The notes under the pieces: generated by a model
Told to the model about the DNA's origin: nothing
The model's database searches: none
What the model saw: only the letters and a program-made list of their open reading frames with translations
Made by a program: the position numbers and the translations under genes
Assembly: GCA_050331475.1 (NCBI GenBank)
Contig: JBHJGU010000021.1
Span: 6,892 to 70,891 of the forward strand
Origin: JBHJGU01 sp050331475
Lineage (GTDB): Bacteria > Pseudomonadota > Alphaproteobacteria > Caulobacterales > Maricaulaceae
Length of the DNA: 64,000 nt
Direction of reading: 5' to 3'
Shown here: piece after piece, positions 15,518 to 24,652 of the stretch
Numbering within the stretch: position 1 is the stretch's first letter
Layout of the letters: the number at the start of each line of letters is the position of its first letter

Positions 15518-16144
15518 ATGCCCACACCCCGCCCCGCTCGCTTTGCTTGGTTGCCCAACGCCCTAACCTGGGCGCGTATCGGCCTCGCCCCGGTGGTGCT
15601 GGGCGCCTATGCAGCCGCCCATGGCGGGCTCGACGGGTTGGTGCGCACGCCGGCGACTTGGCGGATTGGATGGCTTAGCCTGGCGGTGGGCGCCTTCGGG
15701 CTCGCAGCTCTGCTTGACGGTTTGGACGGCTGGTTGGCGCGCCGGCTGAGAGCGACCAGCGCGTTGGGCGCGGCGCTCGATCCCGCGGCGGACAAACTCT
15801 TGGCGCTTGCGGCCATGCTCGCTTTACTCAGCTTCGGGGCGAACGGGCTCTACGCCACCCATCTCTTAGCGCCGTGTTTCGTCATTCTGGCTCGAGATGG
15901 GCTCGTATCCGCCCTGCGCGCGCACACCGGATTTGCGGCCGCCCCCCCCTCCCGATTGGCGAAATGGAAAACGGCGGTGGAGTTTTTCAGCCTTGGCGGC
16001 TTGCTGGCCTCACCGCTCTTGGTGTTGGGCGCGGGGGGCGCGAGCCTGGCCCTGGGCGGGTTGGCGGGCTTGTGGCTCGCCGCGGGGCTCAGCGTGCTCA
16101 CCGGGGTGAGTTATGCGCGCCACGCCCGCAGGCGGCCCGGCTGA
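15518..16144 (+). CDS. CDP-alcohol phosphatidyltransferase family protein
   Basis: 208 residues from ATG 15518. An in-frame start at 15434 would overlap the upstream gene and add a basic leader; the family usually begins close to LPNALTWARIGLAP, as here. The CDP-alcohol signature DGLDGWLARR...GAALDPAADK is complete (D-x2-D-G-x2-A-R, then G-x3-D-x3-D), binding Mg2+ and the CDP group. Members make phosphatidylglycerophosphate, cardiolipin or related lipids in the inner membrane; resemblance is to PgsA, but the acceptor cannot be read. Confidence 0.85.
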   Translation: MPTPRPARFAWLPNALTWARIGLAPVVLGAYAAAHGGLDGLVRTPATWRIGWLSLAVGAFGLAALLDGLDGWLARRLRATSALGAALDPAADKLLALAAMLALLSFGANGLYATHLLAPCFVILARDGLVSALRAHTGFAAAPPSRLAKWKTAVEFFSLGGLLASPLLVLGAGGASLALGGLAGLWLAAGLSVLTGVSYARHARRRPG

Positions 16145-16352
16145 GCAAGGCCGCCGATCTCGCCAATCAACACGCCCTCCGATGCGCGCTAGCTCTTAGC
16201 AGAGCGTAATGGCGAGTTCAGTTTCAAAATTTATTCTGTTTTTATCGCCCAAGGTCTGACGCCATTAACGCTCAACTAACACACCCGACCTAAAAGCTAC
16301 GTCACGATACGCAAAAGCGTACTAACGATAATATTGAGAAGGGCATGGCCTT

Positions 16353-17696
16353 ATGACCACGCACAACCTCCAGGACCGCCTCAATTTTCATCGCATTGAC
16401 GCTGAGACGAAGGCGCGACTGCGGTCATTAAAGCCGTTCTTGTCTGACATTCTTCCCGCGGCGCTCGATGATTTTTATAAACATCTTCGCGCTTTTCCCC
16501 ATGTTTGGGCGGTGTTTGACGGCGCAGTTGAACATGTAAAGTCGAAACAAATTCAACACTGGATGGTGATCGCTGACGCTCAGTTCGACTCCATCTATGT
16601 TGACTCTGTCACGCGTATTTGGACGACGCATGCAAAACTTGACTTAGACGCATCGTTTTTCATGGGCGGGTACTCGCTACTAACCTCCTATATCCAGCGC
16701 GCGATTGTCGAGCACTTCACACCGAAGGGCTGGCGAGCGGTGTTTGCCGCTAATCCAGCGGCCGACTACGTCGAGGCGATCAACCGTGCGGTTTTGCTAG
16801 ATCTCGATTTCGCGGTCGAGATTTATAACAGCGCCAGCGAACAGACGCGGCACTCGGGCATTCAAGCCATCGCACAAACGTTCGAAGACAGCATTCTCAA
16901 GCTCACCGAAGAACTTGCCGCAGCCAGCGCCGCCTTGGAAGCCGGGGCGGACACCGTGCGTACGGCCATGAGCGACGCCAATCAAACAACCGCCAACGCC
17001 GCGGCGAGTGCGGAACAAGCCACCTCGAACGTCTCGGTGGTCGCCGCCGCCGCCGAACAAATGGGCGCTTCGGTGCGCGAGATCGCTACCCAAGTCTCCC
17101 ACTCCGCGGATATCGCCGGCAAGGCCGTGGCGCGCGCCGCTTCGGCGGGGGATACGATCACGTCTCTCTCGGAAGCGGCCTCCAAAATCGGCGACGTGGT
17201 CAGGTTGATCTCCGATATCGCGGAGCAGACCAATCTGTTGGCGCTTAACGCGACGATCGAATCTGCGCGCGCGGGCGAAGCCGGCAAAGGCTTCGCGGTG
17301 GTCGCCCAAGAGGTGAAAACCTTGGCCGGTCAAACCGCCAAGGCCACCGAAGACATTGCTCAGCAAATCCAAGCCATGCAGGCGGCGACGAAAGACAGCG
17401 TTGAGGCGATTGGCGCGATCCGCTCCACCATCGACGAGATCAACACGGTTGCCGTCAGCATCAACGCAGCGATTGAAGAACAAAGCGCCTCAACCCAGGA
17501 AATCGCGCGGAACACCCAAGAAGCCGCGACGGGCACCCAATCTGTTTCCGAAATCATCGCCGAAGCCAACGCCGCCTCGGACCGCGCCGACGGCGGCGCG
17601 CGTGAGGTCGGCGACACCGCGCAATCGCTGGCCACGCGCATCGCCAGCCTGCAGACTGAGGTTAGCCGCTTCCTGGAAAACCTTCGCGCCGCTTAG
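16353..17696 (+). CDS. Globin-coupled methyl-accepting chemotaxis protein
   Basis: 447 residues, no transmembrane segment. Residues 1-170 are a protoglobin-type sensor: LKPFLSDILPAALDDFY, then IWTTHAKLDLDASFFMGGY, where H93 is the expected proximal haem ligand. A helical linker leads to the MCP signalling domain with the hairpin tip DIAEQTNLLALNATIESARAGE and KGFAVVAQEVKTLA. This is the HemAT-like architecture for oxygen sensing. No che genes are nearby. It ends FLENLRAA, similar to the end of the other chemoreceptor in the window. Confidence 0.93.
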   Translation: MTTHNLQDRLNFHRIDAETKARLRSLKPFLSDILPAALDDFYKHLRAFPHVWAVFDGAVEHVKSKQIQHWMVIADAQFDSIYVDSVTRIWTTHAKLDLDASFFMGGYSLLTSYIQRAIVEHFTPKGWRAVFAANPAADYVEAINRAVLLDLDFAVEIYNSASEQTRHSGIQAIAQTFEDSILKLTEELAAASAALEAGADTVRTAMSDANQTTANAAASAEQATSNVSVVAAAAEQMGASVREIATQVSHSADIAGKAVARAASAGDTITSLSEAASKIGDVVRLISDIAEQTNLLALNATIESARAGEAGKGFAVVAQEVKTLAGQTAKATEDIAQQIQAMQAATKDSVEAIGAIRSTIDEINTVAVSINAAIEEQSASTQEIARNTQEAATGTQSVSEIIAEANAASDRADGGAREVGDTAQSLATRIASLQTEVSRFLENLRAA

Positions 17697-17734
17697 GCGC
17701 TAAAACGCGAAAGTCGGACAGGCTCGGCCGCTGG

Positions 17735-18613
17735 TCAGCGGTCGAGCTTCCCGCGCACCAGAGCGTCATAGTCGGTGACCAGCGCCTCGGTGACGGCGCC
17801 GGGCGTGTAGCTCAGCCCCTTGATTTCGCGCACGGGGGTGACTTCGGCGGCTGTACCGGTGATGAAGCACTCTTCAAAGAACGGCAGTTCTGAAGGGTAG
17901 ATGTCCCTCTCTATAATTTTGAACCCGCGTGCTTGCGCCAAATCCAAAACGGTCCGCCTTGTGATGCCTTCAAGAATGCATTCAGTCGTCGGCGTGTGCA
18001 CCTCTTCGCCCCGGACAAAGAAAATGTGCGCACCAGTGCACTCCGCGACCCGGCCTTTGTAGTCATACATGAGCGCGTCGGCGTAACCTTCGGCCTCAGC
18101 CGCGTGCTTGGACAAGGTGCAGATCATATAGAGCCCCGCGGCTTTGGATTTGCACGGCGCGCTTTCGGGGGACGGGCGCTTCCAGTCCGCGATGGTCAGC
18201 CGAATACCGGCCATTTTGTCGGCGAAATAATCGCCCCAAGCCCAAATCGCCATCGCCAAATGCGTGGTGTTGTTTTGGGTCGAAACGCCCATTTCCTTCG
18301 CGCCGCGCCAGGCGAAACACCGCACATAGGCGCTTTGCAACCCAGAGCGGGCGAAGGTGTCGGCCTTGGCCGCTTCGATCTCCTCAAGCTCATACGGGAT
18401 TTCAAAACCGAGCAGGTTCGCCGACTGAAGAAGCCGCTGGGAATGCTCGCGCGACTTAAAAATTACGCCGTCATAAGCGCGCTCGCCTTCAAACACGCAG
18501 CTTCCATAATGCAGGCCATGGGTCAGCACGTGGATTTTGGCCTCACGCCAATCGACGGTTTCGCCGTCGAACCAAATCACCCCATCGCGGTCGTCATAGG
18601 GAACCAGCGCCAT
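17735..18613 (-). CDS. ilvE: Branched-chain amino acid aminotransferase
   Basis: 292 residues from ATG 18613, with an AGAGG site just upstream; further ATG codons at 18631 and 18679 are alternatives. Fold-type IV PLP aminotransferase: VIWFDGETVDW, HGLHYGSCVFEGERAY, and KSKAAGLYM followed by LSKHAAEAEGYADALMYD around the PLP lysine, then EECFITGTAAEVTPV near the C-terminus. It catalyses the last step of Val, Leu and Ile synthesis with glutamate as donor. Divergent from the response regulator gene. Confidence 0.93.
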   Translation of the reverse strand: MALVPYDDRDGVIWFDGETVDWREAKIHVLTHGLHYGSCVFEGERAYDGVIFKSREHSQRLLQSANLLGFEIPYELEEIEAAKADTFARSGLQSAYVRCFAWRGAKEMGVSTQNNTTHLAMAIWAWGDYFADKMAGIRLTIADWKRPSPESAPCKSKAAGLYMICTLSKHAAEAEGYADALMYDYKGRVAECTGAHIFFVRGEEVHTPTTECILEGITRRTVLDLAQARGFKIIERDIYPSELPFFEECFITGTAAEVTPVREIKGLSYTPGAVTEALVTDYDALVRGKLDR

Positions 18614-18777
18614 GCCTGCCTCTTTCTTCATTGTCGCCGGGGGGCGGCCAACCCGGCCGCGGCTTGTTTTTCCCGGCAAGGGGCCGCATTCTCACGAGGA
18701 AACAAGAGTGTCAACATGGCTCGGCAACCGGTTTTTACGTCAGTGACCGGCTTTCGCGCCCGCTTCGGAGACGGGGC

Positions 18778-19491
18778 GTGAACGCGGAGGCGGCCCATCT
18801 GCTCGTCGTTGACGACGACGACCGTATCCGCACGTTGCTTAAGCAGTTTTTATGTCGCGAAGGGTTTCGGGTTAGCGTCGCCGCGGACGCTTGCGGCGCT
18901 CGCGCTCTGCTCCAAGGCTTAGCCTTCGACCTGGTCGTGCTCGACGTGATGATGCCAGGTGAGGATGGATTGGCGCTCACGAATGCGTTGCGCGCGGACC
19001 CGGACACCACAGACACCGCGATCATCCTCTTGACGGCCCGGGGCGAAGCCGACGCACGGATCGCCGGGTTAAGAGCTGGCGCGGACGATTACCTGCCCAA
19101 ACCCTTCGAACCCGAGGAATTGCTGTTGCGCATTCGTGCGGTGCTCAAACGCGCGGGAACCGCGCCGCTGATCGAATGCGTCGCCTTTGGGGCGTGTACC
19201 TATCGACTGGGCGCCCATGAACTGACCCGGGCGGGGGACAGCCTGCACCTAACCGAAGCCGAGGCGGCGTTGTTGAGCACGCTGGCGAGCCGACCCGGGG
19301 ACGTGGTGGCGCGCGAGGATCTGCGCGGGCGCGGATCAGCCGCCCATGATCGCTCGATTGACGTCCAGGTGACCCGGCTGAGACGGAAGATCGAAGACGA
19401 TCCGCGTTTGCCGCGCTTCCTGCAAACCGTGCGCGGCGAAGGCTACCGCCTGCTCGCTACCCCAACCGCGGGCGGTGACAGCTCTCGGTGA
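18778..19491 (+). CDS. OmpR-family response regulator
   Basis: 237 residues from GTG 18778 with GGAG at 18767-18770; a longer open frame upstream lacks a site. Receiver domain with acidic pocket VVDDDD (11-15), phospho-acceptor D56 in LVVLDVMMPG and Lys in YLPKPFEPEELL. A winged-helix domain follows (LTEAEAALLSTLA, then RSIDVQVTRLRRKIEDDP and FLQTVRGEGYRL). The stop overlaps the kinase start (GTGA), so it is co-translated with its cognate kinase. Target genes unknown. Confidence 0.92.
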   Translation: MNAEAAHLLVVDDDDRIRTLLKQFLCREGFRVSVAADACGARALLQGLAFDLVVLDVMMPGEDGLALTNALRADPDTTDTAIILLTARGEADARIAGLRAGADDYLPKPFEPEELLLRIRAVLKRAGTAPLIECVAFGACTYRLGAHELTRAGDSLHLTEAEAALLSTLASRPGDVVAREDLRGRGSAAHDRSIDVQVTRLRRKIEDDPRLPRFLQTVRGEGYRLLATPTAGGDSSR

Positions 19492-20843
19492 GCGATCGAA
19501 AGCGGAGAAACGGGCGGGCGGACCCGGCGAAAGCCTCACCGCGTTGGGCGCTGCGAACTCCGCGCGGGTTGTTCGCACGCTCGCTGCTGATTGTGCTCAC
19601 CCCCGTGATCACCCTGCAACTCGCCGTCACGGCGGTGTTTTTTCTCTACCATTGGCGCTCGGTGACCGATCGGCTCGCCATCGGCGCGGCCGGCGACGTC
19701 GCCGGCGTGCTGGCGCTTTACCGGACCAAGCCGGATGATTTCGACGCGTTGCAAAGCTGGGCGAAATCCACACTCGGGCTTTCGGTGGTTTTGTGGCCTC
19801 AGGCGACCTTGCCCAAGGCTGATCGGCGGAACTTCTTCTCCGAAGTCGACCGAGCGGTGCGTCAGGCCGCGGACGCCAAGCTCGACGCGTCCCATTGGAT
19901 CGACACCCGACGCTACGCGGATTACGTCGACATCCGGGTGCAAGTGGAGGCAGGTGTTTTGCGCTTCGCGGTCCGCCGCGACCGGGTTTTGGTCACCACA
20001 GGGCACGTCTTTCTCGCCTGGGTCCTCGCGGCGACCGCGCTTTTGGCGACCATCAGCATTGCGTTTATGCGCAACCAAGTTCGCCCGATCCGGCGATTGG
20101 CCGAAGCGGCGGATCGGTTTGGACGTGGCCTCGAAGCGGACGCCTACAAACCGTCCGGCGCGCGAGAGGTGCGCCAAGCCGGGGCGGCGTTTTTGGACAT
20201 GCGCGATCGGCTGAAACGCTATGTAGAGCAACGCACCGCCTTGCTCGCCAGTGTCAGCCATGATCTGCGCACACCGCTCACGCGGCTCAAACTGTCGCTA
20301 TCGTTGATGCCGCCGTCCGAGGAGGTGACCGCCGCGCGCGCGGACCTTCAAGACATGGCCCATATGCTCGACGAATATCTGGCGTTCGCGCGCGGTGAAG
20401 CCGGAGAAACCGTTCAGGAGGCGGATTTGGCGGCGCTGGTCGAAGCGGTGGCCGCTCCCTTCGCCCGCCCGGGCGCGAACATCACGCTTAAGCTCGACGC
20501 GCCCTTGCCAGTCCGGGTGCGCCCGCTGGCGATCAAACGGTGTTTGACGAACATTATCGACAACGCTCTGGCGTATGGCGAGCAGGTAGAAATCCGCGCG
20601 CGTCAGGTCGGGCCGCGCGTCGAAATCCTGGTGGATGACGACGGCCCCGGGTTGGCGCCGGAGCAGTATGAGCACGCCTTCACCCCATTTGCGCGCCTTG
20701 ATCCCGCTCGCAGTCAAAACCGCAAAGGCGTGGGCCTCGGCTTGGCGATCGCCCGCGACGCCGCACGCGGCCATGGGGGCGAAGTGTCCTTAGCCCAAAG
20801 CCCATTAGGCGGGCTGCAAGTGCGCGTAGACCTGCCGGCCTAG
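19488..20843 (+). CDS. Sensor histidine kinase (EnvZ-like)
   Basis: 451 residues from GTG 19488. Two transmembrane helices (about 30-53 and 173-193) bound a periplasmic domain; a HAMP region follows (QVRPIRRLAEAADRFGRG). The dimerisation box SVSHDLRTPLTRLKLS carries H258. ATP-binding motifs follow: N box NIIDNALAYG, G1 DDDGPGLA, F box FTPFARLD and G2 GVGLGLAIARD. Partner of the overlapping upstream regulator; the signal is unknown. The stop codon lies at the edge of an intergenic palindromic repeat. Confidence 0.93.
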   Translation: MSDRKRRNGRADPAKASPRWALRTPRGLFARSLLIVLTPVITLQLAVTAVFFLYHWRSVTDRLAIGAAGDVAGVLALYRTKPDDFDALQSWAKSTLGLSVVLWPQATLPKADRRNFFSEVDRAVRQAADAKLDASHWIDTRRYADYVDIRVQVEAGVLRFAVRRDRVLVTTGHVFLAWVLAATALLATISIAFMRNQVRPIRRLAEAADRFGRGLEADAYKPSGAREVRQAGAAFLDMRDRLKRYVEQRTALLASVSHDLRTPLTRLKLSLSLMPPSEEVTAARADLQDMAHMLDEYLAFARGEAGETVQEADLAALVEAVAAPFARPGANITLKLDAPLPVRVRPLAIKRCLTNIIDNALAYGEQVEIRARQVGPRVEILVDDDGPGLAPEQYEHAFTPFARLDPARSQNRKGVGLGLAIARDAARGHGGEVSLAQSPLGGLQVRVDLPA

Positions 20844-20882
20844 AGCCGCTTCTCGACTCGGATTAACTTGAAGCGGTTCTAG
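20842..20882. repeat. Intergenic palindromic repeat, copy 1
   Basis: AGAGCCGCTTC and GAAGCGGTTCT form an imperfect 11-bp inverted repeat around a loop containing GACTCGGATTAACTT. A near-identical unit lies at 54132-54170, differing at three positions. Here it fills the gap between two convergent genes, where it could act as a bidirectional transcription end. Confidence 0.75.
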
Positions 20883-21526
20883 CCGCGGTCGTTAGCGGCC
20901 GCGCGGCGTCCGAAGCGGGCGCCCACCCGACGGAGTTGCCCACCAAACGTCTCTAAATCCGCAAGATCCCGATCCAACCGCGCTAAGGTCCGCGATTGAG
21001 CCCCGTCCTCGTCCTCCAACCAAGCTGCTTCAGCGCGATGTAAGACCCCGGCGAACACCGCCGCGCCCAGCCGGGACGGCCCACCTTCCCTGCCAATCTG
21101 GGCCGCGTCGAGCAACCAGCGCGCGGGCCGCGCCAAAGCGCGAAGTCGGCGCGCCCGATCCACTGTGGAGCGGCGCGCAAACCTCAGCAGCGACGCATAG
21201 GCCGGCCGGGTCTCCTCCATAAGATCGAACCGCGCCATCGCCGCCTCGAACGCGCGCTCGCGGGCGGTCAAGGCGGGGTCAAGGGCTTGGGCGGCGCTGT
21301 CGACCGCCGCCGCATCCAATCGCAGCCAGATACCCGCCGCCAAGTCCACGGTCGACCCGAACGCCGCATAGGCTTGGGAGGGCGGCGCACCGGCCGCCTC
21401 GGCCACATCGACCAGGCTGATCCGCGCCCAAGCGCACTCAGCCGACAGTGTGAGCCCCGCCGCGATACATCGATCATCGAGGGTCGGTTTCGGCTGATCC
21501 GCCGTATCGTGTGAAAGCTCCGCCAT
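20879..21526 (-). CDS. TetR-like transcriptional regulator
   Basis: 215 residues. The N-terminal helix-turn-helix region CIAAGLTLSAECAWARISLVD... followed by AEAAGAPPSQAYAAFGS has the TetR_N pattern, though the recognition helix is unusually rich in Ala and Pro. The remaining domain is Ala/Arg-rich helices with no recognised ligand site. Some alphaproteobacterial proteins of this type resemble the COQ9 fold. Target unknown. The start is ATG 21526. Confidence 0.65.
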   Translation of the reverse strand: MAELSHDTADQPKPTLDDRCIAAGLTLSAECAWARISLVDVAEAAGAPPSQAYAAFGSTVDLAAGIWLRLDAAAVDSAAQALDPALTARERAFEAAMARFDLMEETRPAYASLLRFARRSTVDRARRLRALARPARWLLDAAQIGREGGPSRLGAAVFAGVLHRAEAAWLEDEDGAQSRTLARLDRDLADLETFGGQLRRVGARFGRRAAANDRG

Positions 21527-21572
21527 AGCCCTGAGACATGGCGCGGATCATCGCGCCTGCAAGTCGCTCCGG

Positions 21573-22073
21573 TTAGGCTTCGCCGGCGGTTTCGAACAGC
21601 GCGGCTTCAGCGGCTTCATGGGGGGTTTTCCCGCCCCAAACCAGGTAATTGAACGCAGGATGGAACCGCTCCCCCGCCTCGACCGCATGGGCGACGAAGT
21701 GGGCGATTTGCGCGGGGCTGGGCTGTTCGCCGTCGGGCAAAACCAGCGAATGACGATAGACGATCGCGCCGTCTTCGGCCCACACGTCGAAATGACCGAT
21801 CCAAAGCCGCTCATTCAGGAGCGCAACGAGATCGCAAATGTCTGGGCGACGAGCTTTCGGCGCTTTCACGTCCAAACTCAAACAGACGTGAAGCATTTCC
21901 ATATCCGGCTTCCAGGCGAACCAGATTTGGTGATCGCACCATTGCCCAGGAATCGCCATGTGGAGTTCACGGTCCTCCGTGCGCTCATAGACATATTGTT
22001 CGCCGATGACGACTTGTTCGACCACATCCAGTGGGTCGAAATCCAAGTCCCGTTCAGACGTCATTAAATCCAT
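21573..22073 (-). CDS. YbjN domain-containing protein
   Basis: 166 residues from ATG 22073 (ATG 22064 possible). It has the layout of YbjN/sensory-transduction-like proteins: an early strand with ELHMAIPGQWCDHQIWFAW, then LVALLNERLWIGHFDVWAEDGAIVYRHSL and a C-terminal helix FVAHAVEAGERFHPAFNYLVWGG. The fold resembles type III secretion chaperones; the molecular role is not known. Sits between the TetR-like gene and ubiK on the same strand. Confidence 0.8.
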   Translation of the reverse strand: MDLMTSERDLDFDPLDVVEQVVIGEQYVYERTEDRELHMAIPGQWCDHQIWFAWKPDMEMLHVCLSLDVKAPKARRPDICDLVALLNERLWIGHFDVWAEDGAIVYRHSLVLPDGEQPSPAQIAHFVAHAVEAGERFHPAFNYLVWGGKTPHEAAEAALFETAGEA

Positions 22074-22161
22074 AGCGCGATATCCACTGTGTTTGAGGAC
22101 GAATCGAAACCGACGCCAAAACCATAGGCGGGCTGTTCAGCGAGTCGCAATGATTCGTCGA

Positions 22162-22428
22162 TCAAGCGTTTTCGGACCCGTCCTGGGTCGAGTGTGCTTT
22201 AAGCGCGTTAACCTCGGCTTTAAGCGCGGCGATCTCCTCGCGCGCCGCATTTAGCATCGCTTTGGTCGCCTCAAACTCCTCGCGACCGACCAGGTCCATA
22301 TCCGCGATCAGCCGATCGACCTGCGCGCGCGCCAGCGCTCGGGCCTCCTCGCCCACGGATTGGGCCGCGCCCAGTGCGCCGGTCATCAACTGAGCCATAT
22401 CATCTAGAAGCGGATTTTTGGTTTGCAT
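22162..22428 (-). CDS. ubiK: Ubiquinone biosynthesis accessory factor UbiK (BMFP domain)
   Basis: 88 residues from ATG 22428, with AGGAG immediately upstream. The short, helical sequence reads NPLLDDMAQLMTGALGAAQ, then VDRLIADMDLVGREEFEATKAML and a C-terminal coiled coil EEIAALKAEVNALK, the BMFP/UbiK pattern. UbiK assists ubiquinone assembly under aerobic conditions in enterobacteria. It is divergent from lgt, as often seen in alphaproteobacteria. Confidence 0.88.
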   Translation of the reverse strand: MQTKNPLLDDMAQLMTGALGAAQSVGEEARALARAQVDRLIADMDLVGREEFEATKAMLNAAREEIAALKAEVNALKAHSTQDGSENA

Positions 22429-22563
22429 GAGAGCGCTCCTTCGTCGCCTAGGTCGCGCCGCGCGAGGTTGCGCGGCCCCCGTGATTTCATGGGCGCGGGC
22501 GTCTATAAGCCGTTCTCGGTTTCCCGCGCAACGTCGCGCGCCCGCAATGAGAGCCCGCCCGTT

Positions 22564-23448
22564 ATGCCCGACCTGAGCCTCGCCGCCATTCCGTTCCCAA
22601 AAATTGACCCCGTGTTCTTCCATATCGGCCCTCTGCCGATCCGATGGTACGCGCTGGCTTACCTCGCAGCCTTTGTCGCGGGTTGGCGGTATATGCTGGT
22701 CATTTGCCAAACCGATCGCCTGTGGCGCGCGAAGGACGAGGCGGTGGGTCAATGCCCTCTGACCCGCGACGACGTCGACGAGTTTCTATTCTGGGCGATT
22801 CTCGGTGTGCTGATCGGCGCTCGGCTCGGTTTCGTGCTGCTGTATCGTCCTCACATGATATGGTCCGACCCCTTGCGTATTCCACAGATGTGGACGGGGG
22901 GGATGTCGTTCGATGGCGGTTTGGTGGGCGTGACCCTCGCAATGTGGGGGGTGGCGCGCGCGCGCAAAGCCCCTGTCTTGCGCTTGGCCGACGCCTGTGC
23001 GCCGGTGGTGCCGATCGGCTTGTTCTTTGGCCGCCTGGCGAATTTCATCAATGGTGAGCTTTGGGGTCGAGTGACCGACGCGCCTTGGGCGATGGTGTTC
23101 CCCGGCGCCGGGCCCCTGCCCCGTCATCCCAGCCAGCTTTATGAGGCGGCGCTTGAGGGCGTCGTTCTGTTCATCATACTGAGCATTTTGGTCTGGCGGG
23201 GTCGGGGCTTGCGTCGCCCCGGTCTGGTCACCGGCGCCTTCTTGGCGGGGTATGGCGTGTTTCGATCGCTGGTGGAGACCGTGCGCCAGCCCGATGACGG
23301 CGTGCTCAACCTGCCCTTCGGCCTGACACTGGGGATTCTATACTCGCTGCCAATGGTTTTGATCGGCGTCGGGCTGATGCTCAACGCCTTGCGGCGGCCA
23401 CCGGAACCGGGGCGCGACCGACCGCAATTGGCGGATGCTGAGGCGTGA
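22564..23448 (+). CDS. lgt: Prolipoprotein diacylglyceryl transferase
   Basis: 294 residues from ATG 22564; longer starts at 22423 and 22489 give a basic leader. About seven transmembrane segments. Diagnostic motifs: RWYALAYLAAF, GARLGFVLLYRP, MSFDGGLVG, the Lgt signature GRLANFINGELWGR and HPSQLYEAALEG. It transfers diacylglyceryl from phosphatidylglycerol to the lipobox Cys, so it is needed for lipoproteins such as HfaB. The stop overlaps the GTG of the next gene. Confidence 0.96.
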   Translation: MPDLSLAAIPFPKIDPVFFHIGPLPIRWYALAYLAAFVAGWRYMLVICQTDRLWRAKDEAVGQCPLTRDDVDEFLFWAILGVLIGARLGFVLLYRPHMIWSDPLRIPQMWTGGMSFDGGLVGVTLAMWGVARARKAPVLRLADACAPVVPIGLFFGRLANFINGELWGRVTDAPWAMVFPGAGPLPRHPSQLYEAALEGVVLFIILSILVWRGRGLRRPGLVTGAFLAGYGVFRSLVETVRQPDDGVLNLPFGLTLGILYSLPMVLIGVGLMLNALRRPPEPGRDRPQLADAEA

Positions 23449-24560
23449 GCGGCGACCTCAAATACTGGCTCGTCGACTATATCCGCACCCAAGGTCCGCT
23501 ATCGATCGCCCAGTTTATGGCGTTCGCGCTCCACCATCCGGATGGCGGATATTACACCTCCCGCGCGCGGCTGGGACGGTCCGGCGATTTCCTCACCGCG
23601 CCTTTGGCCAGCCCGATGTTTGGCGAATTGATCGGTCTGTGGTGCGTGCAGACCTGGGCCGACATGGGCGCGCCGAATCCGGTCCGCTTGATCGAATTGG
23701 GTCCGGGGACCGGGGTGATGATGGCGGATATGTTACGCGCCGCGCGGGTCTGCCCGGACTTCTTGGACGCGGTGCGCGTGAGCTTGGTTGAAACCAGTCC
23801 GGGCTTGGCCGAACGCCAGAAACGCAGCCTGGCGCGCGCCCCAGCGCCGCCGGACTGGACAACCCGGCTTGACGCCGTCGCCGATGACGCGCCCACACTC
23901 ATCGTGGCGAATGAATTCCTCGATTGTTTGCCAATCCGCCAGTTCGTACGTGTTGAGGGGGCGTGGCGGGAACGGCGTGTTGGCGTGAACCCAGACGTCC
24001 CGGAGCGGCTGGCGTTTATCGCCAACCCTGCCTCGATCGGCCCTGCGGATCTGGCGATCCTGCCCCAGGCCTGGCGTGGCGCCGCCCCTGCCGGCGCCCT
24101 GATCGAGGCGCGCCCGGGCGTGGAGCCCTTATTGGCGGACATCAAGCATCGGTTCGCGCAATGTCCCGGGCGGGCGCTGTTCATTGATTACGGCCCGGCG
24201 GAAAGCGAACTCGGCGACACCCTGCAAGCGATTGCGGGGCATCGCAAAGTCGATCCGCTCGAAGCCCCGGGGGCGGCGGATCTCACTGCGCGGGTGGACT
24301 TCGCCGATTTGGCCGATCAGGCCAAGCGCTTGGGCCTGCGCGTGGATGGTCCTCTTGAACAAGGGGTTTGGCTGAACGCCTTGGGGCTGGGCGTCCGGGC
24401 GGAGGCGTTGGCCACAGCGCAACCCGACCAGCGCGCCAGCCTGAGGACCCAAACCGCAAGGCTCGCCCATAGCGATCAAATGGGAAAACTCTTTAAATCA
24501 GTTGTATTGTCATCATTTGATCTACCGATCGCTGCGGGTTTTGCGCCCATTACCGTGTAA
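23445..24560 (+). CDS. SAM-dependent methyltransferase, MidA/NDUFAF7 (DUF185) family
   Basis: 371 residues from GTG 23445 (GTGA overlap with lgt). Family landmarks: GPLSIAQFMAFALHHPDGGYY, GDFLTAPLASPMFGELIG, the SAM-binding loop LIELGPGTGVMMADML and VANEFLDCLPIRQFV. The mitochondrial member NDUFAF7 methylates an Arg in complex I; the bacterial substrate is not proven. The lgt-midA-pgeF order is widespread in alphaproteobacteria. Confidence 0.93.
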   Translation: MSGDLKYWLVDYIRTQGPLSIAQFMAFALHHPDGGYYTSRARLGRSGDFLTAPLASPMFGELIGLWCVQTWADMGAPNPVRLIELGPGTGVMMADMLRAARVCPDFLDAVRVSLVETSPGLAERQKRSLARAPAPPDWTTRLDAVADDAPTLIVANEFLDCLPIRQFVRVEGAWRERRVGVNPDVPERLAFIANPASIGPADLAILPQAWRGAAPAGALIEARPGVEPLLADIKHRFAQCPGRALFIDYGPAESELGDTLQAIAGHRKVDPLEAPGAADLTARVDFADLADQAKRLGLRVDGPLEQGVWLNALGLGVRAEALATAQPDQRASLRTQTARLAHSDQMGKLFKSVVLSSFDLPIAAGFAPITV

Positions 24561-24652
24561 TAGCTTGAATGAGGCTTGGCGGACTGCAATCCATCCTCTG
24601 TCATCGCTTCGCATGGGTCGCGCGAAAGTGTTCGACTTGCTAGGACGGTGTC

